Below are positions 12,652-20,962 of a stretch of 27,403 bases of DNA, one piece after another (position 1 is the first letter of the stretch; the number at the start of each line of letters is the position of its first letter). The notes under the pieces were generated by a model, which worked only from the letters and a program-made list of their open reading frames with translations, searched no databases and was not told where the DNA came from. Both the position numbers and the translations under genes were made by a program. Origin of the DNA: a virus; IMG/VR virus record IMGVR_UViG_3300032020_000039, positions 1 through 27,403 of that record; one strand, written 5' to 3'.

Positions 12652-13833
12652 TCAATAGCATAATCTGGTTGTCTCTCCTATTTCTGAAAACCCAGCCACA
12701 CCAATAGCCCAATAAACCTGAGTATCAGCATCGCTTAATTGCCAAGTAGTCTCCCATCGTTCATTAGTAGCAGCATATCTATGTGTAATTCCCTCAATGT
12801 AATAATCTGTATCAACTGAGGCTTGATTAAGTCTCAATGTTATCCTATCGCTAATATCAAATCCTAGTACTTTGGGATACAGATTATTAGGGTCGGATTT
12901 GGGATAGATAGTTAATTCACCCACTCTTAAAGCAGGATCTTTATATTTAGATAAAAGATAGTCAGCTTGGTCTTTAGCTTCTGTATCAGCCGTCATTAAT
13001 AAATCGCTTCTGCTAAATGACCGGGGGCCGAAATTCGCTGAACTAGAACTATTTTTAGCAACTTGCTCGGCTCCGTTAAGCCTTGTAATGCGGATATCAT
13101 TGTAGAGATATTGGTCATCATAAGAAAACTTGGCATTTTGATATTTCATTTCGCCTATATCATCGCCGAATGTCCCTCTACTAACTGTATGATTTAATAG
13201 ACGATGATGTCTATTTTCAAATTGAACATCACCATCCGGGGCTTGATAAAAAATTCCTAATTCTGAATGCTGAACAGTAAATAGATGGTCCATGGCCTTT
13301 ATATCAGTTATAGTGCCTGTAGCTTGAAGGGTTGTTTGCCCAGCACTTATATCTCTAGCCCCTAAAGGCCAACCAAAATCATTAAGGATATTAGTTACTC
13401 TCGTTCCGCTATTTTCTTGATTATAGCCTATAGTACCAAGAGTAAAGAGGGCTAAATTCTTTTGTAAATCAGCACAGCGTAATTCCATAATAGGAGCACT
13501 GCCAGCACTTAATCTCCAACCTGGATGCCATTCTTCAATAAATCCCGTATATACATCACGAATGGAACCACCATAGGATGTCTGGATATTAAGTCTTTTG
13601 CCGGGTAGAATATTAGGTGAATAGGGGCTTGAAGTATTACCTGGCCAATAATAACCCTGAGAATTATCTAAAATAGTGATAGCCTCTCCAGCTTCAATGC
13701 GGTCAAGGAAATGTTGCCTACCACGCTTTGAATAAAATTCCAAAGCATTAGGTGTCACAGTTGCCCAAACTGGTGTAGTCGCCATTGGCATTGTTGTGAA
13801 TGCAATTCTGATTATTATATCAGGTTCAGCCAT
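12652..13833 (-). CDS. Phage tail/baseplate protein (distal tail or hub-like)
   Basis: A 393-residue, mainly beta protein directly after the tape measure, the usual place of distal tail or baseplate hub proteins. Segments such as ITILDNSQGYYWP, KRLNIQTSYGG, VYTGFIEEWHPGW and the late DYYIEGITHRY block (before WETTWQLSDADTQVYW) are typical of hub-like phage tail proteins in siphoviruses. The chosen ATG has AGGGG seven bases upstream; a TTG two codons earlier overlaps the tape measure stop. The protein probably connects the tube to fibre proteins. Confidence 0.7.
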   Translation of the reverse strand: MAEPDIIIRIAFTTMPMATTPVWATVTPNALEFYSKRGRQHFLDRIEAGEAITILDNSQGYYWPGNTSSPYSPNILPGKRLNIQTSYGGSIRDVYTGFIEEWHPGWRLSAGSAPIMELRCADLQKNLALFTLGTIGYNQENSGTRVTNILNDFGWPLGARDISAGQTTLQATGTITDIKAMDHLFTVQHSELGIFYQAPDGDVQFENRHHRLLNHTVSRGTFGDDIGEMKYQNAKFSYDDQYLYNDIRITRLNGAEQVAKNSSSSANFGPRSFSRSDLLMTADTEAKDQADYLLSKYKDPALRVGELTIYPKSDPNNLYPKVLGFDISDRITLRLNQASVDTDYYIEGITHRYAATNERWETTWQLSDADTQVYWAIGVAGFSEIGETTRLCY

Positions 13834-13835
13834 TT

Positions 13836-15278
13836 TCAAACCCCTGTATTTATATTGCGTAATTTAAGTTTTTGTAATTCTTCCCTTACTGTTTCAGCCA
13901 ATAATCGCTCAGAGCCAACAAATCCTTGCACAGTAACATAAACATTACCAGCCGTTGGGCCTATATACTCACCACCATGAGCCATAACCAATCTTGGTTG
14001 TCCAAAAGGCCCAGGCACAATACCCCCATATTGATAGCCTTCGGGAAATTGTATCATACCAGGTGCTGTAAGACCAGCTAGAGTGGGGTTTTCTGCCACC
14101 AACTGTTCCCATGATTTTCCGCTTTCTGCCCACATTTCATACATTGAGCGTGCCGCCTCCCAACTTGCATAACCTGTAGGAGGAGAGGGGATTTCAGCAG
14201 GTTTTTCAATCGCCTCTTCAGCCGTAGGGGTAAAATAAGGTCCGTATACAGGTAGTCCTTTGAGATAATCTGCCCCTGGCATTGTAGAAAGAATACCTAA
14301 CCCCAAAAGTTTATCCAAAAGCATAAATGAATGAACAGCGATTCCTATACCAGCTGCCAATTGTATCCAGCCAGCAGGACCGCTTAGTCCTTGTAAAATC
14401 CCCATCTTAACTATTAATGCTATAAGAACAACTCCAACAGCCTTTAATAATCCTATTAATTTGGTAATGGCGAAAATCATTGCTGCCCCACCGATAGCAA
14501 TAGCAAAAGCCTCAAATACCTTAACTAATTCAGGATGTGCTTTTATAATCTCAGTAAATTTTTCTAATAAGGCAGTTATAAAAGGCATTACATCTTGGGC
14601 TACTGCGAAACCCAATCCCTGAAGTGCTCCTACAAATCTAGTCTTAGTATCTTCAAAATCTTCGGCAGCTAAAGCTGATTCCTCACTAAATACAAGATTG
14701 AGGTCATGTGCTTCTTCTTTTAGACCAGTAATTGATTCTTGAGTCTCCTCAAAAAGCGGAATCATATCAGTACCAGACCTGCCAAATATTTCTTGTGCAG
14801 CTGTAACTTCTTCAAATTGGTCTGTGCATTGTCCCACTGCTGTAGCAATTGTCCAGAAAGCATCTTCGGGTTTCATTGTTTGAAGAGTAGCAATATCTAA
14901 TCCTAATTTTCTAAATGTTTGGGCATAAGTTTCATTCCCTCTTCCAGCCTCAACAATAGCTATACTCATTCTTTTAAGCCCTGTTTCAATTGTCCCGAGA
15001 CTTGTGCCTGTTATATCAGCCACATATCTCATTTCGGAAAGGGCTTCTGTCCCAATCCCTGTTCGCTTTGCCATTTTAGCGACTTCATCGCCAGCCTTGG
15101 CATAGTCATTAACCATTTTGCCAATAGCAACACCAAGACCAACAGCAACGCCTATAACGGCTAGCTTCATTTTATTAAATGAGGCTGTATTTTTATCGGT
15201 TTGAGTTTTTAATTTCCCCAGCTGTTGACTAGCTAGATCTTTAGCTGTGATTAATACCTGAAGATTTGCTTCTGCCAT
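13836..15278 (-). CDS. Tape measure protein
   Basis: A 480-residue tail length protein. The N-terminus has a helical tape-like repeat zone (AKDLASQQLGKLKTQTDKN), then AKRTGIGTEALSEMRYVAD, a phage tape-measure hallmark. Hydrophobic segments follow at about 40-55, 255-285 and 305-320. The C-terminus has GGIVPGPFGQPRLVMAHGGEYIGP, another family motif. At roughly 1.5 angstrom per residue it would give a tail of about 70 nm, short for a siphovirus. It follows the chaperone gene and is transcribed with the tail tube genes. Confidence 0.85.
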   Translation of the reverse strand: MAEANLQVLITAKDLASQQLGKLKTQTDKNTASFNKMKLAVIGVAVGLGVAIGKMVNDYAKAGDEVAKMAKRTGIGTEALSEMRYVADITGTSLGTIETGLKRMSIAIVEAGRGNETYAQTFRKLGLDIATLQTMKPEDAFWTIATAVGQCTDQFEEVTAAQEIFGRSGTDMIPLFEETQESITGLKEEAHDLNLVFSEESALAAEDFEDTKTRFVGALQGLGFAVAQDVMPFITALLEKFTEIIKAHPELVKVFEAFAIAIGGAAMIFAITKLIGLLKAVGVVLIALIVKMGILQGLSGPAGWIQLAAGIGIAVHSFMLLDKLLGLGILSTMPGADYLKGLPVYGPYFTPTAEEAIEKPAEIPSPPTGYASWEAARSMYEMWAESGKSWEQLVAENPTLAGLTAPGMIQFPEGYQYGGIVPGPFGQPRLVMAHGGEYIGPTAGNVYVTVQGFVGSERLLAETVREELQKLKLRNINTGV

Positions 15279-15282
15279 TTAA

Positions 15283-15840
15283 TTATCCTGTTACTGTACC
15301 AATAATTTTCCCATAAGCATCTGCTATTACCTTAGTAGTTAATAATTTACCCACATTCTGCTCGGTCATATCAGGGTAATTTTCTCTAAGCATAAGGGTC
15401 AGTAAAAAACGCACATATTTCATTCTTACCTTCCCAGATTCAAACATTTCAAAAAATGCTAGATTAAATGAGTCCTCAATCTCCACCATCATATTAGCAT
15501 TAAGAGGAGCAAGATGATATTCATTACCATCGCCCAATATGATAGCTGTATTCTCTATCTTTCCTGCCAAGTTTTTACCTCCTATAGATTTTCTTCTTGG
15601 AGCATTACCCACAAAATCCTGAACCTTAAATCGTTTGGCTTTTGTTTGGGCATTAGCCCATGTAGCAATAACCATACCAAAACATGATGCTAAATTATAT
15701 TCATCTAGTTCTTTTTGATATTGTAATTCGGAAGCTAAGATGCGGAGTTTAGCATAAGGTAATCGGCAAATATATTCCAAATTCCAGCCTGTTTGTCTAG
15801 CTACAAAAGTGATTAATTCATTTAGCCATCCTTTTCCCAT
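15283..15840 (-). CDS. Tail assembly chaperone (possible fused/permuted form)
   Basis: A 185-residue protein between tail tube and tape measure, the standard chaperone position. The N-terminal half (FVARQTGWNLEYICRLPYAKLRILASEL) resembles the second, frameshift-expressed chaperone part. The C-terminal half (IENTAIILGDGNEYHLAPLN, then a helical block) resembles the first chaperone part. Both lie in one frame, joined near residue 90, so no ribosomal frameshift is needed. The reversed order is an interpretation from weak resemblance. Role: keep the tape measure soluble and recruit tail tube subunits. Confidence 0.55.
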   Translation of the reverse strand: MGKGWLNELITFVARQTGWNLEYICRLPYAKLRILASELQYQKELDEYNLASCFGMVIATWANAQTKAKRFKVQDFVGNAPRRKSIGGKNLAGKIENTAIILGDGNEYHLAPLNANMMVEIEDSFNLAFFEMFESGKVRMKYVRFLLTLMLRENYPDMTEQNVGKLLTTKVIADAYGKIIGTVTG

Positions 15841-15844
15841 ATTA

Positions 15845-16252
15845 TTATGCAGATGTAGTACCTCGGCTTAGACAACCATCACCAATTAGACTTGCAGAAC
15901 AAGTAACCCCTCCGCCTACTGTGGCCTCTGGATTATAGCTGGTTAGAATTGCTGTCCCCCAGTAATATATCTTGCTGGCTGCGCTTCCATTGGGGAAGAA
16001 TTTAACTTCCTTCCCACCTTGTCCAATCATCTGATAGAATACTTGGTCATTAGCATTAGCTGCCGAGTTCCAGAAACCATCATAATCTAATGTCCAACCA
16101 TAGATACCTTCTTTATGTTCTTTGGCTTCACTGCCGAATGCTGTTAATTCAGCCGTATCTGGCGTGATGGTTATAGTTATTCTATTACCATCATCCTCCA
16201 TCGATTGGAAATTTACCCATAAATCTGCATCTTTCCCATGTACTTTTGGCAT
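15845..16252 (-). CDS. Tail tube protein (short paralogue)
   Basis: A 135-residue beta protein related to the gene just upstream. It shares GNRITITITPDTAELTAFGS, the KEHKEGIYGWTLDYDGFWNSA block (residues ~43-63) and ILTSYNPEATVGGGVT. This pattern is typical of a siphovirus major tail tube or minor tail protein. It lacks the additional C-terminal domain of the other copy. The two together suggest one major tube protein and one decorated or tip-proximal version. Confidence 0.65.
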   Translation of the reverse strand: MPKVHGKDADLWVNFQSMEDDGNRITITITPDTAELTAFGSEAKEHKEGIYGWTLDYDGFWNSAANANDQVFYQMIGQGGKEVKFFPNGSAASKIYYWGTAILTSYNPEATVGGGVTCSASLIGDGCLSRGTTSA

Positions 16253-16266
16253 TTTTACCTCCTATT

Positions 16267-16983
16267 TTATTCTTCAGTAGCACAACTTATAGTTAAATCA
16301 AATGAATCACTTGCCCCTCCTATAGTATGAACTGACCTAAACCAAGGCCCAACAGGTGCTGTTGCTATATTCTTTTGTTCTGCTATTAATTCGTTTGTTA
16401 ACTGAGTAAAGCTAAATATATCGCCGTAAGTTCCAGCCTCAGCAGTGCTGGCTTGAATCTTTACATTACAAGTACCATGTGAGCCCGATAATGCTCTCAA
16501 TATGCTGGTAATTCCTATATTTAATCCGGCAGTGCCCAAGTTCCTTGCTGTGCTTGTTCCATTAGCCGTTTTAATTCCTGCATTTAATAATATAGTGCGA
16601 TTTAACAAATTACTGCCTTGGAATTCTGCCGCAAAAGTAACAGCACCAGCTATCACAGCTTCTGGATTATAAGTGGTTAAAATCCCATATCCCTCATAGC
16701 CCAAATTACCTGGTGTAGTACCTGCGGGGAATATACCCACTACTTGAGAGCCCGCACCTATTAAACTATGTATGACAGGGTCAGAATGATAAACTGCGGA
16801 GTTCCAGAAACCATCCTCACTCAAAGTCCAACTATATTTACCCTCTTTATTTTCTTTAGCTTTTGCACCAAAGCCAGTAATATCAATTGTATCTATAGCG
16901 ATATTTAAAGTAATTCGATTGCTGTCTCCTGATAGGTCATAAGCCTTAATAAATATGTTGGCATTTTTACCATATATAGCCAT
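16267..16983 (-). CDS. Tail tube protein with extra C-terminal domain (long paralogue)
   Basis: A 238-residue protein. Residues 1-130 match the short paralogue (SNRITLNIAIDTIDITGFGA, KENKEGKYSWTLSEDGFWNS, ILTTYNPEAVIAG). Residues ~135-238 add a beta-rich domain (ILLNAGIKTANGTS, TCNVKIQASTAEAGTYGD) resembling an Ig-like or adhesion domain displayed on tails. The ribosome site TTAGGAGGG lies between a perfect hairpin and the ATG. Probably one of the two is the main tube subunit. Confidence 0.65.
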   Translation of the reverse strand: MAIYGKNANIFIKAYDLSGDSNRITLNIAIDTIDITGFGAKAKENKEGKYSWTLSEDGFWNSAVYHSDPVIHSLIGAGSQVVGIFPAGTTPGNLGYEGYGILTTYNPEAVIAGAVTFAAEFQGSNLLNRTILLNAGIKTANGTSTARNLGTAGLNIGITSILRALSGSHGTCNVKIQASTAEAGTYGDIFSFTQLTNELIAEQKNIATAPVGPWFRSVHTIGGASDSFDLTISCATEE

Positions 16984-17000
16984 AAAATTTACCCTCCTAA

Positions 17001-17033
17001 CAAAACTGCCCAGACTAATGACTGTCTGGGCAG
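17001..17033 (-). terminator. Perfect 10-bp hairpin before tail tube gene
   Basis: CTGCCCAGAC pairs fully with GTCTGGGCAG around an 8-base loop. On the minus strand TTTTG follows and then the tail tube ribosome site. The short T-run suggests a weak terminator or an mRNA processing/stability element that separates neck genes from the highly expressed tube genes. Confidence 0.6.
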
Positions 17034-17055
17034 CTCAAACTTGTTAAATCTTATT

Positions 17056-17505
17056 CTATTCTAGCTCAGTTACTTCTATATCCTCAATTATCTGACAAAT
17101 CATTTCCTGCATCATGAAATGGGGTCCACTCCCATCTGCACCAAATACTGGCGTAGGTTCAGCACCACTAATAATCTGTGCATCAAAGACGCCCGAAACA
17201 TTATCTAGTTTAGGATATTGGTCAACTTGGTCTATTATGTCTTGCCGTTCATCCCGAATATTTTCCTGTATCTGAGCATCATCTTTATATTTGATGAACA
17301 GCTCAACAATGATATTCCAAGTATTCTGCTTCCCCCCCCCAAATTCACTCCGCATTCGGGTAAAAGTTCCAGGGCGCAAAATCACAACTTGATTAAAGCC
17401 TCTTTGTAGTAAGCGATAATCTCCAAGAGACACATTATTATCAGTGTAATTTTTCAATTTTTTAATTACAGTGGCGAGTCCATCTTGGCAAGTTTCATAA
17501 CTCAT
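17056..17505 (-). CDS. Tail terminator/neck-type protein
   Basis: A 149-residue protein placed just before the tail tube genes. Segments YRLLQRGFNQVVILRPG, WNIIVELFIKYKDDAQIQE and a central helix (IRDERQDIIDQVDQYP) followed by beta strands fit the fold of phage tail terminator or minor tail U-like proteins. The GGGK at residues ~56-59 is encoded by nine consecutive G, a slippage-prone tract. It starts with an ATG overlapping the upstream stop by one base (TAATG). Confidence 0.55.
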   Translation of the reverse strand: MSYETCQDGLATVIKKLKNYTDNNVSLGDYRLLQRGFNQVVILRPGTFTRMRSEFGGGKQNTWNIIVELFIKYKDDAQIQENIRDERQDIIDQVDQYPKLDNVSGVFDAQIISGAEPTPVFGADGSGPHFMMQEMICQIIEDIEVTELE

Positions 17506-18047
17506 TAATCATACTCCGATTCTTCTTTGGCTACTATATCTGGATGACGGTGTATATCCTTGGTAAATATATAAGGCTCAAAATCCGTATCATCCTCAAT
17601 AACTTCTTTATCGCTAATACTAATCCCCCCGGCACTTAGGGCAGCCGATAGTTCCCAGCTTTTTGTAGCCCCAAGACGCTGGAACCCAATTGATTGGATT
17701 AAGTCTTTGACCTTTATATATTCTTTGAATAATCGATCATATCTTGTATTCTCGCCTGCCTTATAACCAACGCTAGGTTGAGTAAGCTCACATTTAGCTG
17801 CAGCCCCTAATGCATTGTAATGCTGTAAAACGCCTAGAATATCAGCATTGGTCTGGCTCTTGGCATAACCATATTCAGTTAGGAATACGCCCATTTCATC
17901 ATAAGTATCAGTAATAAATTTCTCTACTTGGGATAGAGTAGGAGTAGTATCACCATCAAAAACGCCAGCATCAGTTAACTGCCGTTCTAAAGCTGCTACT
18001 TCATCCATACAATCGCCCGTTGCTCTTTCAAAAGCCGTATAACTCAT
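17505..18047 (-). CDS. Hypothetical neck/head-tail protein, 180 aa
   Basis: A 180-residue, mostly helical acidic protein (LSQVEKFITDTYDEMGVFLTE, then YDRLFKEYIKVKDLIQSIGF) with an acidic end (AKEESEYD). Between the BppU-like gene and the tail terminator, it may be a neck or head-tail joining component. The motif is not decisive. Linked by TAATG to both neighbours, so expression is coupled. Confidence 0.5.
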   Translation of the reverse strand: MSYTAFERATGDCMDEVAALERQLTDAGVFDGDTTPTLSQVEKFITDTYDEMGVFLTEYGYAKSQTNADILGVLQHYNALGAAAKCELTQPSVGYKAGENTRYDRLFKEYIKVKDLIQSIGFQRLGATKSWELSAALSAGGISISDKEVIEDDTDFEPYIFTKDIHRHPDIVAKEESEYD

Positions 18048-18364
18048 TATCCTGACTCCGTTATATTAATTAGAAAAGGTTGCGTGCTTTCTCTCACTCC
18101 CGCTTTAGTAAGCTCAATTTCAGCACGATAGCTTGCAATAGTAGTAAACACAGCCGAACCTATAGTATAAGTAACACTGCCTGCACTGGCATTAAGTATA
18201 CTACAAGTACCGCTGGTTATTAAAGTATCTGGTATATGAGGCGACCATGCCTTTAAGGTAACCAGATAATCAGTCAAGTTATAGGCAACAGTGCCACTCG
18301 AATCCTTTATGGCAAATGCTACATTGTATCCAAAATCATTTTTTGGCAATTCTACGTCTTGCAT
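18047..18364 (-). CDS. BppU N-terminal-like beta protein
   Basis: A 105-residue beta-sandwich type protein. It shows the pattern of the BppU/DUF2479 N-terminal domain: NDFGYNVAFAIKDSSGTVAYNL, then a central GSVTYTIGSAVFTTIASYRAEIEL and a C-terminal FLINITESG. In lactococcal phages that domain attaches fibres to the baseplate. Standing alone here, it probably acts as an adaptor for the repeat protein encoded immediately upstream. Ends with TAATG. Confidence 0.65.
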   Translation of the reverse strand: MQDVELPKNDFGYNVAFAIKDSSGTVAYNLTDYLVTLKAWSPHIPDTLITSGTCSILNASAGSVTYTIGSAVFTTIASYRAEIELTKAGVRESTQPFLINITESG

Positions 18365-18365
18365 A

Positions 18366-19811
18366 TTATCTTATCCTCACAATTTTAGTTCTTGAATATA
18401 ATTTTGCTATTAAAGCTCTTAATCCCATCATTAACATGTAACTCCTAGCGGGAAGATTGATTGTTAAGCTCCTAGCATACAAAGAAATATCAAAACTTCT
18501 CTTATATAATTTTATCACAAGGAAGGCTAATACTCTACGGACAATAGATAACCTTGACTCAATCAAGGAGACTGCCTCATTAATTATCCGTAGCATTGTT
18601 CGGGGTCTTAAAGTAGACTCTATGATAGATATAGCTTCGGCTATTACTTTTATAATAAGTCCATAGAGCTTAGTGGCGATTGTCTCACTAATATTTATTG
18701 ACTCTCCAATTCTTTTAAGTAATGTAGTTAGTCTACGATGGGTTTCAGCTAGATTAACTATCTCCCCTATTCTCCGAAACATCTGCCTAAAGGCTCTAGT
18801 GGTTTCATTAATATTTACAGCTTCAGCAATCCTTCTAAATAACTGGCGGGATATTTTGGTTGCCTCACCGATATTGATAGTTTCACCAATTCGGCGGAAT
18901 AATTGGCGGAAGATTTTAGTAGATTCGCTAATACCTAATACTTCCGCAATAATTCGAAGTATTCCTTTAACCCTAGCGATTGATTCATTGAGACTAACTG
19001 TTTCCCCTATCCTACGAACTAACCCTCTGTAGGCTCTATATGATTCATTAATATTGACAATTTCGCCAATCCTTCTAAACAAAGCTCTAAATCTACGGAG
19101 AGCTTCATTAATATTAATAGCTTCGTTGATAATCTGTAATATGCCTTTAGATTTAATAATAGCTTCGACAATACTTATAGCTTCGGCTATTACTTTTACA
19201 ATAAGTCTGTAGAGTTTAGTGGCAATTGTTTCACTAATATTTATTGATTCCCCGACTCTCTTGAGTAGAGTGGTTAACCGCCGATAAGATTCATTTATAT
19301 TTATTGCTTCATTTATTCTTCGAAACATTTCCCTGAATGGTCTAGTATTCTCATTAATATTGACCAGTTCCCCAATTCGGCGATACATAGCTTTAAATAT
19401 TTTTGTGGATTCATTGATGTTTACAGTTTCCCCTATTCTTTTGAGTAATGTAATTAATCTTCTAGTAGTTTCATTTATAGTAATCATTTCGCCAAACCTG
19501 CGGAATAAAGTTCTAAAACTGCGATGAGTTTCATTGAGATTAACTACTTCCCCTATCCTGCGAAATTGTTGCTCATATCGTCTATGGGTCTCATTTATCC
19601 CTTCAGTCTCCCCAATCCGCCTGAATAAGCTTTTAAACCTACGATAAGCCTCATTAAGCCCTTCGGTTTCGTTTATGATTTTAATATAGTCTTCACCTAC
19701 AACAATCTGAAAGGCGTCATTCTGAAAGGCATCTGTCTGAAAAGCTGTTTCGCCAGCAAGCATTTCCCCAAATGCTGCTTCAGCAAATAAAGTCTCACCA
19801 AAAGCGGGCAT
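18366..19811 (-). CDS. Fibre-like protein of nineteen 20-residue repeats
   Basis: A 481-residue protein. Residues 1-43 form an AFxTDAFQxDAFQI-type leader (FQTDAFQNDAFQIVVGED) seen in phage structural proteins. Residues 44-427 are nineteen tandem repeats of about 20 residues, consensus RRIGExVNINExxRxFRxLF. The conserved Glu, Asn and paired Arg alternate with Ile/Val/Leu. The last ~50 residues are basic and hydrophobic. The regular period suggests a rod made of beta-turn or short helix units, perhaps trimeric. Position between a BppU-like adaptor and a collar protein supports a tail fibre or spike shaft. No enzymatic motif. Confidence 0.7.
   Translation of the reverse strand: MPAFGETLFAEAAFGEMLAGETAFQTDAFQNDAFQIVVGEDYIKIINETEGLNEAYRRFKSLFRRIGETEGINETHRRYEQQFRRIGEVVNLNETHRSFRTLFRRFGEMITINETTRRLITLLKRIGETVNINESTKIFKAMYRRIGELVNINENTRPFREMFRRINEAININESYRRLTTLLKRVGESINISETIATKLYRLIVKVIAEAISIVEAIIKSKGILQIINEAININEALRRFRALFRRIGEIVNINESYRAYRGLVRRIGETVSLNESIARVKGILRIIAEVLGISESTKIFRQLFRRIGETINIGEATKISRQLFRRIAEAVNINETTRAFRQMFRRIGEIVNLAETHRRLTTLLKRIGESINISETIATKLYGLIIKVIAEAISIIESTLRPRTMLRIINEAVSLIESRLSIVRRVLAFLVIKLYKRSFDISLYARSLTINLPARSYMLMMGLRALIAKLYSRTKIVRIR
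18531..19682 (-). repeat. 60-bp tandem coding repeats with a higher-order duplicate
   Basis: Nineteen copies of a ~60-base unit in frame, each coding ExxNINE and a basic half. Repeats 7-9 and 16-18 are a larger duplicate: the segments at 19164-19283 and 18618-18737 encode 40 residues of which 36 are the same, both with a two-residue insertion (ETIATKLY). This points to block duplication or unequal recombination on top of older, diverged units. Confidence 0.8.
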
Positions 19812-19820
19812 TATGCCTCC

Positions 19821-20525
19821 TCATGCCGTTCTCTTCCAAACATAGACTACAAAATATGGGGGAAGATTATTATGAGCAGACCCACTACCTGTTACCTCGG
19901 TTGTTTTATCAGTTCCCCTAGTAGAGGATGTATCCGCTGTCCTTGCAATATATGATGCTTCTGACCCAGTTGTGGCACTTCTTAATTCCCCTAAAATATG
20001 GCTATGAGATGGTATTTCACTTGTTGTTAAGGTATGGGTTTTTTCTCCTCCCGTTTCCTCAGTAGTATCAAAATCAGCATCAGTAGCTTTTTGTCCAACA
20101 AGGAATTGCCCTTGTGCTATCTGAGACCAAGTGCCGTAGCCTAATAAAGTTGCAGGGTCAGTATTGACTACTGCTAAAAAGACAGAACCAACAGGAAAGG
20201 CTTGCCCACCTCCTGCACCTTCCAGAGTATTGACCGCATCATTTAGGTCAGTTATATATTTGGCGGTGATATTAAGCTCTACAGTCATATTGGCATTATG
20301 AGCAGCCGCAGAAGTATCTTCTTGAGCCCTTGATACCGTCATTACATCATTGGTTCGTGCCGTGCAAAGTAATATCTCGCTACTAATAACTATAGGGAAA
20401 GGAAATATCGATGGGAATTTTGCTCCTTCCCCAGCCTTTACTGTTAGAGAGGTATCAGTATCACTTATGCCCGCCGCTAATGTTGATAGTGCTAGATTTT
20501 TAGCCTTCAGGAATGTTGTCGCCAT
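19821..20525 (-). CDS. Tail collar / Gp10 C-terminal-like protein
   Basis: A 234-residue protein. The N-terminus (AGISDTDTSLTVKAGEGAKF, residues ~18-37) begins a beta domain of phage fibre adaptors. Residues ~105-150 carry FPVGSVFLAVVNTDPATLLG and YGTWSQIAQGQFLVG. The C-terminus has the EIPSHSH and SAHNNLPPYFVVYVWKR motifs characteristic of T4 gp10/gp12-like collar and receptor-contact domains, where His clusters may bind metal. Probably a baseplate or fibre tip component. Confidence 0.75.
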   Translation of the reverse strand: MATTFLKAKNLALSTLAAGISDTDTSLTVKAGEGAKFPSIFPFPIVISSEILLCTARTNDVMTVSRAQEDTSAAAHNANMTVELNITAKYITDLNDAVNTLEGAGGGQAFPVGSVFLAVVNTDPATLLGYGTWSQIAQGQFLVGQKATDADFDTTEETGGEKTHTLTTSEIPSHSHILGELRSATTGSEASYIARTADTSSTRGTDKTTEVTGSGSAHNNLPPYFVVYVWKRTA

Positions 20526-20534
20526 CTTTACTCC

Positions 20535-20945
20535 TTACCATGATTTGAATACTTTGGCTATTACTATCTGTTCCCCTATATCATCAAAGTGAACTAGGAC
20601 ATAATCGCCAATCACTATCTTGCCAGCAACATATTCATCCTTAACTGTTTGGGTGGCAAAGCAATCATACAAATAATCTCTGCCTTCCCAAACCCTCTTA
20701 ACCCTTGCTGGTCTAGCTTTGGTAGCATCCACACCTACTAAAGCTGATATATGCGTTGATAGTGATGGCTCAGTTTGTGCTACAGGCGGTATAACATCAG
20801 TAAAGGTCATTGTGCCGTGAGGCTCATCTCCAGGCTTCCAGTCAGAGTCAAAATCGTCATGGAGCATCCTTAAGCCCTGAGCCTCAGCTTCAGTTACTTT
20901 GACCTTGCGTTCTACTAGGTTTTTATAAGGATAGTAGTATTCCAT
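20535..20945 (-). CDS. Hypothetical virion-associated protein, 136 aa
   Basis: A 136-residue protein starting MEYYYPYKNLVERKVKVTEAE. It has a mixed N-terminal half with an acidic stretch (HDDFDSDWKPGDE) and a C-terminal beta segment (GKIVIGDYVLVHFDDIGEQIVIAKVF) resembling an SH3/OB-like barrel. It lies within the fibre block, ten bases upstream of the collar gene. Probably a minor virion protein; no family is recognised. Confidence 0.5.
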   Translation of the reverse strand: MEYYYPYKNLVERKVKVTEAEAQGLRMLHDDFDSDWKPGDEPHGTMTFTDVIPPVAQTEPSLSTHISALVGVDATKARPARVKRVWEGRDYLYDCFATQTVKDEYVAGKIVIGDYVLVHFDDIGEQIVIAKVFKSW

Positions 20946-20962
20946 TTAATCTTCTCCCTCCC

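Noticed and set aside
18673-19032. Plus-strand ORF of 119 codons with repeated SPILL/NNW-like segments
   Set aside because: It is the antisense shadow of the 20-residue repeat protein; its periodicity comes from the opposite strand and it has no ribosome site.
18531-19682. Regular 60-bp repeats considered as a CRISPR array
   Set aside because: Units are contiguous coding sequence in one open frame, diverged at codon level, without spacers.
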